A DNA stretch of 64,000 bases. Origin: Microbacterium sorbitolivorans. Its GTDB lineage: Bacteria > Actinomycetota > Actinomycetes > Actinomycetales > Microbacteriaceae. Each line of letters opens with the position of its first letter. The first letter of the stretch is position 1. The DNA lies in NCBI RefSeq assembly GCF_003327285.1, contig NZ_KZ848474.1:640119-704118 (forward strand), in the 5' to 3' direction. A model generated the notes under the pieces. That model saw only the letters and a program-made list of their open reading frames with translations. It had not been told where the DNA came from and did not search any database. Both the position numbers and the translations under genes were made by a program. Shown here in pieces: positions 7,995 through 16,376 of this stretch.

Positions 7995-9092
7995 TCAGGA
8001 TCCGGAGACCGCGATCGACGCGCCCGCGTGCAGCGCGTGCCCGCTCGGCAGCTCCGCGAGGCGCTCGGCGCCGTCGAGCCCGTCGCCGTCTGCGGCGACC
8101 ACCCGCGCGCTGGGCCGCCCGTGCGCGAGCGCGCGCTCGAAGGATCCGCGGATCAGCTCCGAGCGGAACACCCCGCCGATCGCTGCGACGGGTTCGTCAG
8201 CGGATCCCGCGGACGTCCCGCGCCCCGCGACGCCGGATCCCGCGCGCTCACCGCGCGACGGCGCGGCCGCGCCCGAGCGAGCCGCGCCGGATCCGGAAGT
8301 CGGCTCGCTCGCGCGATCGAGGTCCGCGGCGCCGTGCCCCGCGCTCAACCCCGCGCCGGATCCGGAAGCAGGTCCGACCCCCGCGCCGGATCCGCCATCA
8401 ACCCGCGCGAGACCCGCGATCACGGACGCGGCGAGCTCGGCGCCCGCGCGCCATGCGATGCGCGCCGCGACCTCGTCGGTGCCGGCGTGGGCGTCGACGG
8501 CCGCCGCGAGCGACGCGACGACGCTCACGCGGTTGGGGTCGCTCTGCAGATCGATGTAGGCGTCTTCGAGATCGGGCCATCGCTCGCGCACGACGCCCAC
8601 GAGCGCCGTCGCGGGCCCTCGGCCGTCGTGCGCGCGCATGACGGCGTCGAGGGCCTCGCGGCCGATCCAGTAGGCACTGCCGGCGTCGCCCATGATATTG
8701 CCCCAGCCGTCGACGCGCGCGATGCGCGTCGCGCCGACGGCGAGGGCGACGGCGCCGGTTCCCGAGGCGATGACGGCTCCGGTGCGGTCGCCGAGCGCCC
8801 CGAGGTAGGAGGTGATCGAGTCGTGGGCGAGCAGGATCCGCCGGGGGCGGGATCCGGGAAGCGCGGCCAGCAGCGCGGCCGCGTCGGCCTCCGCCGAGGT
8901 CAGCCCGGACACCCCGAACGACAGGCTGTCGATCGGGTCATCGCCCGCGAGCGCCTCGACGACCGCGACGAGCTGCGGGATGAGCGGCTCGTGCGTGCGC
9001 ACCCCGGGGAAGAGGCGATCGGCCGCGCCGGCGCCCCGCGCCTTGATGCCGGTCTGGCCCGCGTCGATGGCGAGGCGCAGGCCCGCGCTCAC
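7995..9092 (-). CDS. BadF/BadG-type sugar (N-acetylglucosamine-like) kinase with a low-complexity insert
   Basis: A 365-residue ASKHA-fold kinase. The phosphate-1 motif is 'LAIDAGQTGIKA' near the N-terminus; 'GVSGLTS', 'AHDSITSYLGAL' and 'GVIASGTGAVALAV'-like phosphate-2 residues follow, then 'GWGNIMGDAGSAYWIG', the sequence typical of N-acetylglucosamine kinases of the BadF/BadG/BcrA/BcrD family. Residues ~232-299 are a Gly/Ser/Ala-rich insert (bases 8196-8399) that splits the C-terminal lobe before 'EPVAAIGGVFRS'. The GTG start at 9092 overlaps the mannosidase stop (GTGA). In the operon it would phosphorylate a sugar released by the beta-mannosidase, possibly GlcNAc. Confidence 0.8.
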   Translation of the reverse strand: MSAGLRLAIDAGQTGIKARGAGAADRLFPGVRTHEPLIPQLVAVVEALAGDDPIDSLSFGVSGLTSAEADAAALLAALPGSRPRRILLAHDSITSYLGALGDRTGAVIASGTGAVALAVGATRIARVDGWGNIMGDAGSAYWIGREALDAVMRAHDGRGPATALVGVVRERWPDLEDAYIDLQSDPNRVSVVASLAAAVDAHAGTDEVAARIAWRAGAELAASVIAGLARVDGGSGAGVGPASGSGAGLSAGHGAADLDRASEPTSGSGAARSGAAAPSRGERAGSGVAGRGTSAGSADEPVAAIGGVFRSELIRGSFERALAHGRPSARVVAADGDGLDGAERLAELPSGHALHAGASIAVSGS

Positions 9093-11575
9093 CGACCGAC
9101 CACCAGCTGGTTCGCGGTGCGGGTGACCTCGGCGCGCAGGATCTGCTCGACGGCGAGCTCGCGGATCCCGGACACCCGGAACACGCCCGTCTCGCCCGGC
9201 AGGAGGGTGACGAGGCCGCGGTCGACCGCCGCGTCCGGGGCGATCTTGTCGACGAGCAGCGTGATGTCGCGCGCGAGTGCCCCGGCGGTGATCGCGACGT
9301 CGAACGCGTCGTCGCCCGCGCGGGTCACGGTCGCCGAGAGCGACGGATCCTGCAGCGCGCTGTCGCGCGGCTCGTCGAACCACCACACGCCGCGCTGGCC
9401 AAGCGCCTCGGCCGTGAGCGCCACGGCCGCGTCGGTCTCGGCGAGCTCGGCCGGTACGTCGACCCGCACGGTCGACCAGGCGTCGATCGACGCGGGCACC
9501 GAAACCGATGCCGCGACCGTGCCGTCGAAGCCCACGCGCCGCAGCACGACGTCGCCCGACCACGCCTCGGCCGTCTCGTTCGTCAGCGCGACGACGAGGC
9601 CGTCGCCCGACGGCTGCACCGACACGGCGCGGGGCGCGAACGCCTTCCTCAGCGCGAAGAGCAGGGGCTTCTCGCGGCCATCGCCGTCGATCGCCGCCCA
9701 CGAGGTGACGGGCCAGCAGTCGTTGAGCTGCCAGACCACGGCGCCCGCGGTGTACGGCGCGTGCGAGCGGAACCACTCGAGCGCGCAGAGCACGGCGTCG
9801 GCCTGGTTGAGCTGCATCGCCCAGTGCCACGTCTCCATGTCTTCGGGCTTGCGGTAGTGCGGCACGAGGCCGCCCGTGAGCTTCGCGTTGCCGTCGATCG
9901 CCTTCTGGTGCACGATCATGCCGGGCGACTCGGGCGTCAGCGGGGCGTCACTGATCGACCGCGTCAGGGTGCTCCACGCGGGCGGACCCTGCCAGCCGAA
10001 CTCGGCGACGAAGCGCGGGCGGTGGTTGCGGTAGGTGCTCCAGTCGAGGCGGTTCCACTGCTCCCAGAGGTGCATGGTGCCGTGCGTCTCGGCGTTGGGG
10101 TGCGGCCCGGTCTGGGCCTCGCCGTCCCACCCCATGCCGGGGCTGAACGGGCTGCCGGGCGCGTAGGGCACGTGCGGGGCGATCTCGGCGATCGTTTTAG
10201 GCAGCAGCTCGTAGTAGTAGTGCGCGCCCCAGGTCTTGCCGTCGAGGCGCTCGTTCCAGCCCCAGTCTTCGAAGCCCCACAGGTTCTCGTTGTTGCCGGT
10301 CAAGAGCACGAGCGACGCGTGGTGCGCGATGCGGGCGACGTTGTCGCGCGCCTCGGCCTCGATCTCGCCGCGCAGCGGCTCCTCCTCCGGGTAGGCCGCG
10401 CAGGCGAAGAGGAAGTCTTGCCAGGTCAGCAGGCCCAGCTCGTCGGAGAGCTCGAAGAAGTCGTCGGCCTCGTAGATGCCGCCGCCCCACACGCGGATCA
10501 GGTTGACGTTCGCGGCCTTCGCCTGCTCGAGGCGCCGGCGGTAACGGTCGCGGTCGACGCGCGTCGGGAACGCGTCATCGGGGATCCAGTTGACGCCCTT
10601 CACGAAGATCGGGCGGTCGTTGACGACGAGCTGGAAGGGCGCGCCGGCCTCGTCGGGTTCGGTGTCCCAGCGCAGGCTGCGGAAGCCGACCTTCCGCGAC
10701 GCGGAATCGATCGGATCCGTGCCCGCGCGCAGCTCGATGTCGACGTCGTAGAGCGGCTGCTCGCCGTGGCCCGCGGGCCACCAGCGCTCGGCGTGCTCGA
10801 GCTCGACCGTCAGCGAGACGGCGTCGTCTCCCTCGGCGATCTCGACGGTGCGCTCGACGCCCGCGACCGAGACGGCGAGCGTGAGCGCGCCGGCGCTGGC
10901 GCGGACGAGGTCGGCGTCCACGCGGACGAGCCCGCCGGATCCGTCGGGTTCGGCGCGCACGAGCACGCGATCCAGGCGCGCGGCCGACCACGACTCCAAC
11001 CGCACGGGGCGCCAGATGCCGCTCGTTGCGGTCGAGATGCCCCAGTCCCAGCCGAAGCTGCAGGCCGACTTGCGGATCGCCTCGTACGGCAGCGGGTAGG
11101 GCCGCTCGCGCGAACCGAGGATCACGCTCTGCTCGTTCGCGTATCGGATGGGGCTGCGGAAGTCGACGGCGAGGGTGTTCGCGCCCTCGGCGAGGATGTC
11201 CGTCACGTCGAGGCGCCACTGGCGGTGCTGGTTCGCGACCTCGGCGAGCACCCGGCCGTTGAGGCTGATGGTCGCGACGGTGTCGACTCCCTCGAATACG
11301 ATCTCGTGGCGGTCCGATGCCGCCAGCTGCGCGGCCGAGACGTCGAAGGTCGTCTCGTAGCTCCAGTCGACGAGGCCGATCCAGGCGAGGCGCGACTCGT
11401 TGTCGTCGAGGTACGGATCCGGGATGAGCCCGGCCGCGAGGAGGTCGAGGTGAATGACCCCCGGCACGGTTGCCGGCACGGCGGATCCGGGAACCTCGGC
11501 GGGCCCGCGCGCCGCGCGGACCTGCCAGCCGTCCGAGAGCGGGCGGCGGGTGAGAGAGGGGTAAACGGCGGTCAC
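9089..11575 (-). CDS. GH2 beta-mannosidase
   Basis: An 828-residue intracellular glycoside hydrolase (no signal peptide) of the GH2 beta-mannosidase subgroup. It has an N-terminal jelly-roll ('WQV...VPGVIHLDL'), immunoglobulin-like domain and TIM barrel with 'IRVWGGGIYEADDFFELSDE', 'LTGNNENLWG' (acid/base Glu near residue 430) and 'FVAEFGWQGPPAW' (nucleophile Glu near residue 524). It removes beta-linked mannose from the non-reducing end of oligosaccharides. The GTG start at 11575 overlaps the upstream permease stop and the 3' end overlaps the kinase start, so all are tightly co-translated. Substrate could be beta-mannan oligomers or the Man-beta-1,4-GlcNAc core of N-glycans. Confidence 0.9.
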   Translation of the reverse strand: MTAVYPSLTRRPLSDGWQVRAARGPAEVPGSAVPATVPGVIHLDLLAAGLIPDPYLDDNESRLAWIGLVDWSYETTFDVSAAQLAASDRHEIVFEGVDTVATISLNGRVLAEVANQHRQWRLDVTDILAEGANTLAVDFRSPIRYANEQSVILGSRERPYPLPYEAIRKSACSFGWDWGISTATSGIWRPVRLESWSAARLDRVLVRAEPDGSGGLVRVDADLVRASAGALTLAVSVAGVERTVEIAEGDDAVSLTVELEHAERWWPAGHGEQPLYDVDIELRAGTDPIDSASRKVGFRSLRWDTEPDEAGAPFQLVVNDRPIFVKGVNWIPDDAFPTRVDRDRYRRRLEQAKAANVNLIRVWGGGIYEADDFFELSDELGLLTWQDFLFACAAYPEEEPLRGEIEAEARDNVARIAHHASLVLLTGNNENLWGFEDWGWNERLDGKTWGAHYYYELLPKTIAEIAPHVPYAPGSPFSPGMGWDGEAQTGPHPNAETHGTMHLWEQWNRLDWSTYRNHRPRFVAEFGWQGPPAWSTLTRSISDAPLTPESPGMIVHQKAIDGNAKLTGGLVPHYRKPEDMETWHWAMQLNQADAVLCALEWFRSHAPYTAGAVVWQLNDCWPVTSWAAIDGDGREKPLLFALRKAFAPRAVSVQPSGDGLVVALTNETAEAWSGDVVLRRVGFDGTVAASVSVPASIDAWSTVRVDVPAELAETDAAVALTAEALGQRGVWWFDEPRDSALQDPSLSATVTRAGDDAFDVAITAGALARDITLLVDKIAPDAAVDRGLVTLLPGETGVFRVSGIRELAVEQILRAEVTRTANQLVVGR

Positions 11576-12390
11576 TTGACGGCTCCTGCAACGAGGCCCT
11601 TGTAAATCCACTTCTGGAGGAACATGAAGGCGATGACGGTTGGGATGATGACGACGATGGTGGCGGCGGCGATGAGCTCCCACTGCGCGCCGAAGGGGCC
11701 CTTGAAGCGGAACAGCGCTGTCGAGATGAGCGGCTCCGACTGCAGGTAGAGGAACGGCAGGTAGAACTCGTTGTAGATCGCGATGCCCTTGATGATGACG
11801 ACCGTCGCGATGGCGGGCTTCAGCAGGGGCAGGATGATTCGCCAGTAGATCGTCCAGCGGTTCGCGCCGTCGAGCAGCGCCGCCTCGTCGAGCGAGACGG
11901 GGATCGACTGCATGAACTGGATGAAGATGTAGATCGCGATGATGTCGGTGCCCATGAAGAGCAGCACGAGCGCGGCCTTCGTGTTGTACAGGCCCAGGCC
12001 GTTGATGATCTGGAACGTGGCGACCTGGCTGGTCACGCTCGGGATGAGCGTCGCGATGAGGAACAGGCCCATGATGAGCTTGCGCCCGCGGAACTCGAAG
12101 CGGTCGACGGCGTATGCCGCCATGGTGCCGATAAGGATCGTTCCGGTGAGCGAGATCGCCAGCACGATCGTCGTGTTGACGAAACCCTGCAGCATGTCGG
12201 CCTTGTCGATCGCCGTCACGAAGTTCGAGAAGTTGAACCAGTTCTCGGGCGGCGTGAGCGGGCCGGTGTTGCTGTATTCCTCGCTCGTCTTGAGGCTGGC
12301 GAAGAGGACGACGGAGAGCGGGAGCAGCACGAGCACCGCGGCGATGATGAGCGACGCGTACTTGAGGGTGGGGGCGAGTGCACGTTTCAT
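11572..12390 (-). CDS. sugar ABC transporter permease (MalG type)
   Basis: A 272-residue membrane protein with six predicted membrane segments. The permease-ATPase contact (EAA) loop reads 'SLDEAALLDGANRWTIYWRIILPLLKP', characteristic of CUT1-family carbohydrate importers. It overlaps the upstream permease by ATGA and the downstream mannosidase by GTGA. No ATP-binding subunit is encoded here; CUT1 systems of actinobacteria usually share a distant MsiK-type ATPase. Confidence 0.9.
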   Translation of the reverse strand: MKRALAPTLKYASLIIAAVLVLLPLSVVLFASLKTSEEYSNTGPLTPPENWFNFSNFVTAIDKADMLQGFVNTTIVLAISLTGTILIGTMAAYAVDRFEFRGRKLIMGLFLIATLIPSVTSQVATFQIINGLGLYNTKAALVLLFMGTDIIAIYIFIQFMQSIPVSLDEAALLDGANRWTIYWRIILPLLKPAIATVVIIKGIAIYNEFYLPFLYLQSEPLISTALFRFKGPFGAQWELIAAATIVVIIPTVIAFMFLQKWIYKGLVAGAVK

Positions 12391-13346
12391 GTCAGGTCGA
12401 CCTTCTCGTCGGGGAAGAACTTGCGCTGGAGCCACGTGACGATCAGTACGATGGCGAGGAGGATGACGGCCATCGCCGACGCGAGCCCGACCTGCCGGAA
12501 CTGGAACGCCGTCTGCACCGTCTGGATCACGAAGGTCGACGTGCCGTTGGCGCCCGACGTCATGATGTAGGGGATCTCGAAGACCGACAGGCTGCCCGAG
12601 ATCGCGAGGATGAACGAGAGCCCGATGATGCGGCGGATGCCCGGGAAGATGATGAAGCGGAACTGCGCCCACTTGCCGGCGCCGTCGAGCTCGGCCGCCT
12701 CATACAGCTCGGACGGGATCGACTGGATCGCGCCCAGGAACAGCACGAAGTTGAGGCCCGTGTAGCGCCAGACCGACGTCGACGCGAGCGAGAAGTTCGC
12801 GATCGACGAGTCGCCGAGCCACTGCGGCGGATCCGCGAGCCCGAACCAGCCGAGCACGGTGTCGAGCGTGCCGCCGGGCTGGAACAGGTAGAGGAAGACG
12901 AAGCCGATGGCGACGCCGTTGATGAGGTACGGGAAGAAGAGGATTCCGCGGAAGAAGTTCGAAAAGCGCGTCGAGAAGCTGAGGAGCGCCGCGAAGTAGA
13001 GCGCGATCGCCATCTGCACGAACGAGGCGACGAAGTAGTACAGGCTCACCCCGAACACCGCGAAGATCTTCGGGTTCGTGAAGACCTCGATGTAGTTATC
13101 GAGGCCGACGAAGTCGTCGACCTTGCCGAAACCGGTCCAGTTGTTGAGGCTGTACCAGATCATGTTGGCGGCCGGCGCGTAGGTCAGCAGCATGAGCAGA
13201 CCGACCGCGACCGCCACGAAGAGGTACGGCGTGAGGGCCGTCAGCAGCTGGCGCCCCGAGGCCGTGCCCCGGTGGGGTCGTCGGCCGCGACCGCCCGTCG
13301 TGAGGGTGACCGTGGCGTCTTCGCTCACGGCTGGGGGTGTGCTCAT
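12387..13346 (-). CDS. sugar ABC transporter permease (MalF type)
   Basis: A 319-residue permease with an N-terminal cytoplasmic tail and about six membrane segments. The EAA loop is 'SELYEAAELDGAGKWAQFRFIIFPGI'. The ATG at 13346 has an AGGAGA box six to seven bases upstream; in-frame codons further upstream run into the hairpin region and are rejected. It pairs with the MalG-type permease that follows and with the binding protein encoded upstream. Confidence 0.9.
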   Translation of the reverse strand: MSTPPAVSEDATVTLTTGGRGRRPHRGTASGRQLLTALTPYLFVAVAVGLLMLLTYAPAANMIWYSLNNWTGFGKVDDFVGLDNYIEVFTNPKIFAVFGVSLYYFVASFVQMAIALYFAALLSFSTRFSNFFRGILFFPYLINGVAIGFVFLYLFQPGGTLDTVLGWFGLADPPQWLGDSSIANFSLASTSVWRYTGLNFVLFLGAIQSIPSELYEAAELDGAGKWAQFRFIIFPGIRRIIGLSFILAISGSLSVFEIPYIMTSGANGTSTFVIQTVQTAFQFRQVGLASAMAVILLAIVLIVTWLQRKFFPDEKVDLT

Positions 13347-13479
13347 GTTGCGTCTCCTGGGTTCTTTCGCGCACGGCTGGTGCGGCCGGCGGGCTTGGGG
13401 GCGCCCGCCGGCCGCAGGTTTTTCGGGATCCGTTTTCCGGATCCGTTTGCGGGATCCGGTTTTGGATCCGCTGGCGGCG
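13347..13479 (-). promoter_or_regulatory. intercistronic stem-loop and GGATCC tandem repeat between binding-protein and permease genes
   Basis: Reading along the operon, the binding-protein stop is followed by four GGATCC hexamers at 13464, 13452, 13439 and 13426, i.e. a 12-13 base tandem repeat separated by AAAC-like tracts. A perfect 13-bp stem follows (GCGGCCGGCGGGC at 13382-13394 with its complement at 13403-13415, 8-base loop). A strong hairpin here is typical of operons where the binding protein must be made in excess over the permeases, by partial termination or by protecting the upstream mRNA from exonucleases. Confidence 0.65.
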
Positions 13480-14796
13480 TTAGCCGGCGAGCTGGTCGAC
13501 CGCGGATCCCCAGCGCTCGTTGAGGTCGGCGAAGAAGGAATCCTTGTCGCCATCGGCCTGGCCGCGGGCGACATCGACGAGCTGCTGGCGGTAGATGTTG
13601 CCCCAGATGTCGACCTGCGACGCGTCGGCGACCGAGCTCAGCAGCCCCTCTTCGCCCTCGGGCGCCGGGTCGTTCTCGATGAGTTGCACGCCCGCGTCCT
13701 CGAGCGAGGAGAGGTTATCGGGCAGGTCGGCCGACTTCACGGCCGAGATCATGCCCTGCGAGTCGGTGAAGCCCGAGTCTTCGATGAGCCAGTCGAGCCA
13801 CGCGTGGGCCGCGGTCTTGTGCGACGAGTTCTTGTTGATCGCGAGCTTGTAATCGCCGCCGATCGTCGAGAACTGCTCGCCGTCCTTCGACGACGGGAAA
13901 GCCATGAATCCGATGACGTCCTCGGACGCGCCGGCATCGGTCGCGGCGGTCTGCAGCTGCGAGATCGCCCACGAGCCGAGCACCATCGATCCGATCTTGC
14001 CGGTCGCGAGGTCGGTCTTCGACTGCTCCCAGTTGGTCGTGAGCGGGTCGGCCTCGTTGAGGCCGGCGGCCACGACGTCGTACAGCAGCGAGTCGATCGC
14101 GTAGATGTCGGTGCCCTCGGTCCAGGGCGCCTTGTCGTGGGCCATCTCGTTCTGCGCGCCGGAGTTACCCGTGATCGCGTCGATGTTCGACGTCCACTGG
14201 CCGCCGAGCGGCCAGCCGTCCTTGTAGTTCGTGTAGAAGGGCGTCGCGTCGGTCTCGGAGGCGATCTTCTCGAGCGCGTCGAGGAACTCGTCTTCCGTCG
14301 TGGGCAGCTCGGTGATGCCGGCGGCCTCGAAGACGTCCTTGTTGTAGATCACGCCGTTGGCGGTGCCGCCGAGCGCGAGGCCGTAGACGTCGCCGCCGTA
14401 GGCCTTCTCCGAGACGAAGCGGTAGTCGTCCGTCAGCTCGTCGACGGTGCCGAGCGGCTCGAAGAAGTCGGGGAATTGGTCGGCGGGAACCTCGGGGATC
14501 AGCAGCACGTCGCCGTAGCCGTTGGGGCTGCTCATGCGGGTGCGGACGTCGTCGGCGTAGTTGGTGATCGCCTCGACCGTGACGTTGATGTCGGGGTAGG
14601 TCTTCTGGAACTCCGCGACGTACGCGTCCCAGGTGCCGTCGGCCTCGAGGTCCGTGCGGTTGGTCAGGAACGTGATGTCGCCCGAGAAGTCGCCGTCGTC
14701 GCCGGACTGGTCGGACGAGCCGCCAGAGCACGACGTGAGCGTCAGCGCCAGCGCCGCCGTTCCAGCCAGGGCAATCATTGCCTTGCGTGTAGCCAT
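13480..14796 (-). CDS. sugar ABC transporter substrate-binding lipoprotein
   Basis: A 438-residue extracytoplasmic solute-binding protein (family 1). The N-terminus is a lipoprotein signal peptide ending in the lipobox LTSC, followed by an acidic Gly/Ser linker. 'DVYGLALGGTANGVIYNKDVFEAAG' is a typical hinge-region segment of sugar-binding proteins. The ATG at 14796 is preceded by GAGGAG seven bases upstream. It is the promoter-proximal gene of the operon and delivers the oligosaccharide to the two permeases. Confidence 0.9.
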   Translation of the reverse strand: MATRKAMIALAGTAALALTLTSCSGGSSDQSGDDGDFSGDITFLTNRTDLEADGTWDAYVAEFQKTYPDINVTVEAITNYADDVRTRMSSPNGYGDVLLIPEVPADQFPDFFEPLGTVDELTDDYRFVSEKAYGGDVYGLALGGTANGVIYNKDVFEAAGITELPTTEDEFLDALEKIASETDATPFYTNYKDGWPLGGQWTSNIDAITGNSGAQNEMAHDKAPWTEGTDIYAIDSLLYDVVAAGLNEADPLTTNWEQSKTDLATGKIGSMVLGSWAISQLQTAATDAGASEDVIGFMAFPSSKDGEQFSTIGGDYKLAINKNSSHKTAAHAWLDWLIEDSGFTDSQGMISAVKSADLPDNLSSLEDAGVQLIENDPAPEGEEGLLSSVADASQVDIWGNIYRQQLVDVARGQADGDKDSFFADLNERWGSAVDQLAG

Positions 14797-15028
14797 GTGA
14801 TGTCTCCTCATTGATGACGGGGTATCGCACCGACGCTCAGGGCCGCGGCGGAGTGATGTCAGCGTAGGACAATTGATCCGCTTTTGTAAAGCGCTTCAGT
14901 AATTTCTGTCCGATCGTGTCCTCCCGTTTTTTCAGGCGACGCCCGTGATTACGCGGAAGGCGGGAGCCCGTGGTGAACTAATGTCCTTCGTCGACTAAAG
15001 TATCTTTTAGTACACAAGGGAGTTGCTC
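14797..15028. promoter_or_regulatory. divergent control region of the mannoside operon and LacI gene
   Basis: On the minus strand a TTTACA -35 box (14885-14890) and TACGCT -10 box (14861-14866) are 18 bases apart. The -35 overlaps an AAGCGCTT palindrome (14889-14896), the core of many LacI/CcpA-class operators. A second inverted repeat, ACTAAA...TTTAGT (14994-15011), lies just upstream of the LacI gene and could be an autoregulatory site. Repression of the binding-protein promoter by the divergent LacI is the simplest reading. Confidence 0.6.
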
Positions 15029-16036
15029 GTGACCATCCACCAACGCGCGACGTTGCAGGACGTCGGACGGCTCGCCGGAGTGAGCCCGAAGACCGTCTCG
15101 CGCGTCTTCAATCACCGCGACCAGGTCGCGCCCGAGACCGTCGAAATCGTGCTCGCGGCGGCGAAGCGCCTGCGGTTCCGGCCGAACACGCTCGCGCGCG
15201 GGCTGCGCCGCGGCGGCACCAACACCGTCGGCTTCATGATGGGCGAGCTCGGCAACCCGTTCTATTACAAGATCGCCGAGGGCATGGAGCGCGAGCTCGC
15301 CGGACACGGGTACGCCCTCATCGTCGCGACAACCGACGACACCGCCGAGGGCGAACAGCGGGTCGCCGACGCGCTGCTCGCCCAGCGGATCGGAGCCCTC
15401 GTGCTCGTGCCCGCGTCGCCCGACCAGTCGCACCTCGAGGGCGAGCGCCAACTCGGCACCCCGATCATCGCGATCGACCGGCCGGCGCGAAACGTCGTCG
15501 CCGACTCGATCGTGCTCGACAACAGGTTCGGCACCGAGGAGGCCACGCGGCGCCTGCTCGCCCGCGGCCATCGGCGCATCGCCTACGCCTGCAGCCCCGC
15601 GTCGGTCTACTCGCAGGCCGAGCGCATCGCGGGCTATCGCGCCGCGATGGCGTCGGCCGGCGTGACCGACACCTCGGCGTGGGAGCGCCTCGAGGATGAC
15701 CGCACGGTGTCGCTCGAGCGCATCGTCGGATCGCTCCTGGACGCGCCCGAGCCGCCGACCGCCCTCATCTGCGGCAACAACCGCATGACGATCGGGGCGC
15801 TCCGCGCCCTCCGCGGGCGCCACGACGACCACACCGCACTCGTCGGATTCGACGACTTCGACACCGCCGACGTCATCGGCGTCACCGCGATCACCTACGA
15901 CCCGGTAGAGGTGGGCCGCCGCGCGGCCCGCCTCGCCCTCGCCCGCATCGCGGATCCATCGGGCTTCAGCCAGCAAATCACGATGCCCACCTGGATCGTC
16001 GAGCGCGGCACGGGTGAGCGCCCCGTTCCGGTTTGA
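15029..16036 (+). CDS. LacI family transcriptional regulator
   Basis: A 335-residue LacI protein with 'ATLQDVGRLAGVSPKTVSRVFN' as its helix-turn-helix, the hinge 'NTLARGLRRG', and a sugar-sensing domain containing 'NPFYYKIAEGMERELAGHGY'. The GTG at 15029 has an AAGGGAG box six bases upstream; the TTG at 15023 would sit directly on that box. It is divergent from the binding-protein operon and most likely represses it through the AAGCGCTT site. The last codons and TGA stop lie inside the first hairpin unit of the array downstream. Confidence 0.88.
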   Translation: MTIHQRATLQDVGRLAGVSPKTVSRVFNHRDQVAPETVEIVLAAAKRLRFRPNTLARGLRRGGTNTVGFMMGELGNPFYYKIAEGMERELAGHGYALIVATTDDTAEGEQRVADALLAQRIGALVLVPASPDQSHLEGERQLGTPIIAIDRPARNVVADSIVLDNRFGTEEATRRLLARGHRRIAYACSPASVYSQAERIAGYRAAMASAGVTDTSAWERLEDDRTVSLERIVGSLLDAPEPPTALICGNNRMTIGALRALRGRHDDHTALVGFDDFDTADVIGVTAITYDPVEVGRRAARLALARIADPSGFSQQITMPTWIVERGTGERPVPV

Positions 16037-16376
16037 GAATCGGTCCCTTATCGGCTGGGGAGGAGCAGTTTCCCAAACGGGAACCTTGGGCGGCCGGGTT
16101 CCGGTTTGGAAATCTGCTGTTCGTTGGTGTGGGAGCAGCAGTTATCCGAACGGGAGCGTGGGGTGTCCGGTTCCGGTTTGAGAATCGGTCCTTTGCCGGC
16201 TGGGGAAGAGCAGTTTTTCGAATGGGAACCTTGGCTGCCCGGGTTCCGGTCGCGCAATCGGTCGTTCCGGTACCCCGGGAGCAGCCGTTTGCGCGACGGG
16301 AGCGTCTCGCGTCCGGTTCCGGCCGCCCAATCGGTCATTCCGGCACCCCCGGAGCAGCAGATTGAGCGACCGGAAC
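16025..16376. repeat. long inverted-repeat hairpin array, locus 2 (5 units)
   Basis: Five units of the same family as locus 1: 16025-16085, 16098-16157, 16169-16230, 16243-16303 and 16316-16376. They run from inside the 3' end of the LacI gene to the stop codon of the convergent histidine kinase. Two arm types alternate: a GTTTG type (units 1-3) and a GTCGC/GCCGC type (units 4-5). In each unit the right arm carries the matching complement, for example GGTCGCGCAA against TTTGCGCGAC. Left arms share TTCCGG and ATCGGTC/ATCTG; right arms share GGAGCAGC or GAGCAG. Confidence 0.82.

Noticed and set aside
13426..13469. GGATCC tandem repeat as a LacI operator array.
   Set aside because: GGATCC is common throughout the window and the site is after, not before, the first gene of the operon.
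16025..16376. The hairpin array as a CRISPR.
   Set aside because: The units are inverted repeats with short variable gaps of 11-13 bases and internal symmetry, not direct repeats with ~30-base spacers.
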